Shown: positions 34,699 to 35,123 of the stretch, piece by piece | Numbering within the stretch: position 1 is the first letter of the stretch | How the letters are laid out: every line of letters starts with the position of its first letter | DNA from: Calothrix sp. CSU_2_0 | GTDB taxonomy: Bacteria > Cyanobacteriota > Cyanobacteriia > Cyanobacteriales > Nostocaceae | Assembly: GCA_012034595.1 (NCBI GenBank) | Contig: JAAUPE010000071.1 | Span: 1-35,123, forward strand | DNA: 35,123 nt | Reading direction: 5' to 3' | Notes under the pieces: model-generated | What the model was told of the DNA's origin: nothing | The model's input: only the letters and a program-made list of their open reading frames with translations | Databases searched by the model: none | Translations under genes and position numbers: made by a program

Positions 34699-35123
34699 TT
34701 GAGAATAGCTAATCTTTAAAATCCGCTTTCATTGAGGACGAGATACGTAGAAATATTATGTATATAAATTATTTAATATTAAGTATTTTTAGAGATTAAG
34801 TAACCTATATTAATGCCTGTATAGTCAATCAACACCTGTCAGAGAGTTAGGGTAGGGTTTTATATTTTATTGGATTTTTAACTTTTAATTTTGATATTCG
34901 TCACTGCGATCGCTAATTATTTGATATGAATTTTCTGATTTTTGAGATATCAAATTTATTTGCAGCAAATCATCATTATCAATGACAATTATTATCTGAC
35001 CATCTTTTAAATTAAAAGTCAAAAGTAAAAAGGTAAAAGAAAGAAGAATATTTCTTTTTATCTTTATCTCAACGGATACAAGCCCCTGAATTGATTCATG
35101 GAGAAAGATAAAGATTCCTTGTT
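34699..35123. other. 425-bp gene-free region at the window end
   Basis: AT-rich; one HIP1 site near 34907 and no reading frame, RNA gene or clear repeat. It may hold the upstream region of a gene outside the window. Confidence 0.6.

Overview
The window is chromosomal DNA of a filamentous, probably heterocyst-forming cyanobacterium (Nostocales: Nostoc/Anabaena/Calothrix-like). Four things point there. By eye there are about forty HIP1 octamers (GCGATCGC), roughly one per 0.9 kb. Several intergenic gaps carry heptanucleotide short tandem repeats of the STRR kind. There are typical cyanobacterial genes: a PSII S4-domain protein, a BciB-type divinyl chlorophyllide reductase, UbiD of plastoquinone synthesis, zinc-cysteine-free L32 and a Mo-dependent-nitrogenase C-terminal-domain protein. 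An N-acylglucosamine 2-epimerase closely resembles the characterised Anabaena enzyme. Base composition is AT-rich. No rRNA, tRNA, CRISPR array or intact transposase was found.

Layout. 0.2-5.6 kb: small conserved protein, GNAT acetyltransferase, PSII S4 protein, a possible small RNA with a strong terminator, ExoD-like membrane protein (minus) and UbiD. 5.9-9.1 kb: 2-epimerase, a secreted EndoU-like nuclease, a tyrosine-phosphatase-like protein and a 139-nt MITE/REP-like element. 9.1-14.7 kb: NACHT NTPase, Uma2-family protein, a cytochrome P450/TetR operon behind a long inverted repeat, and an HD-domain protein. The NACHT, TetR and P450 frames are each broken by one apparent single-base deletion. 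15-18.4 kb: cysteine synthase, a thioredoxin-like [2Fe-2S] protein whose 5' end runs into heptad repeats, a 24-unit heptad array, a DUF5331-like protein and an EamA permease broken by a fourth single-base deletion. 18.4-24.2 kb: a 726-aa beta-propeller-like protein, a small membrane-anchored protein and MutS. 24.4-26.5 kb: a type II restriction-modification cassette. 26.6-30.7 kb: BciB, a membrane protein, a truncated SLC13-like transporter remnant and the Mo-nitrogenase C-terminal-domain protein. 30.8-34.7 kb: a large pseudo-orthocaspase, a conserved exported or anchored protein, L32 and a sulfite-oxidase-like molybdoenzyme.

How the genes relate. Most are monocistronic housekeeping genes. 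The clear functional units are the HindVP-like endonuclease plus C5-methyltransferase, and the P450 plus its TetR regulator. The restriction cassette is the most striking: it lies in the longest HIP1-free stretch of the window (about 4 kb), and I found no GRCGYC site (the family's recognition sequence) in 35 kb, where about a dozen would be expected. The second notable gene is the caspase-fold protein in which both catalytic residues are replaced (His to Tyr, Cys to Asn).
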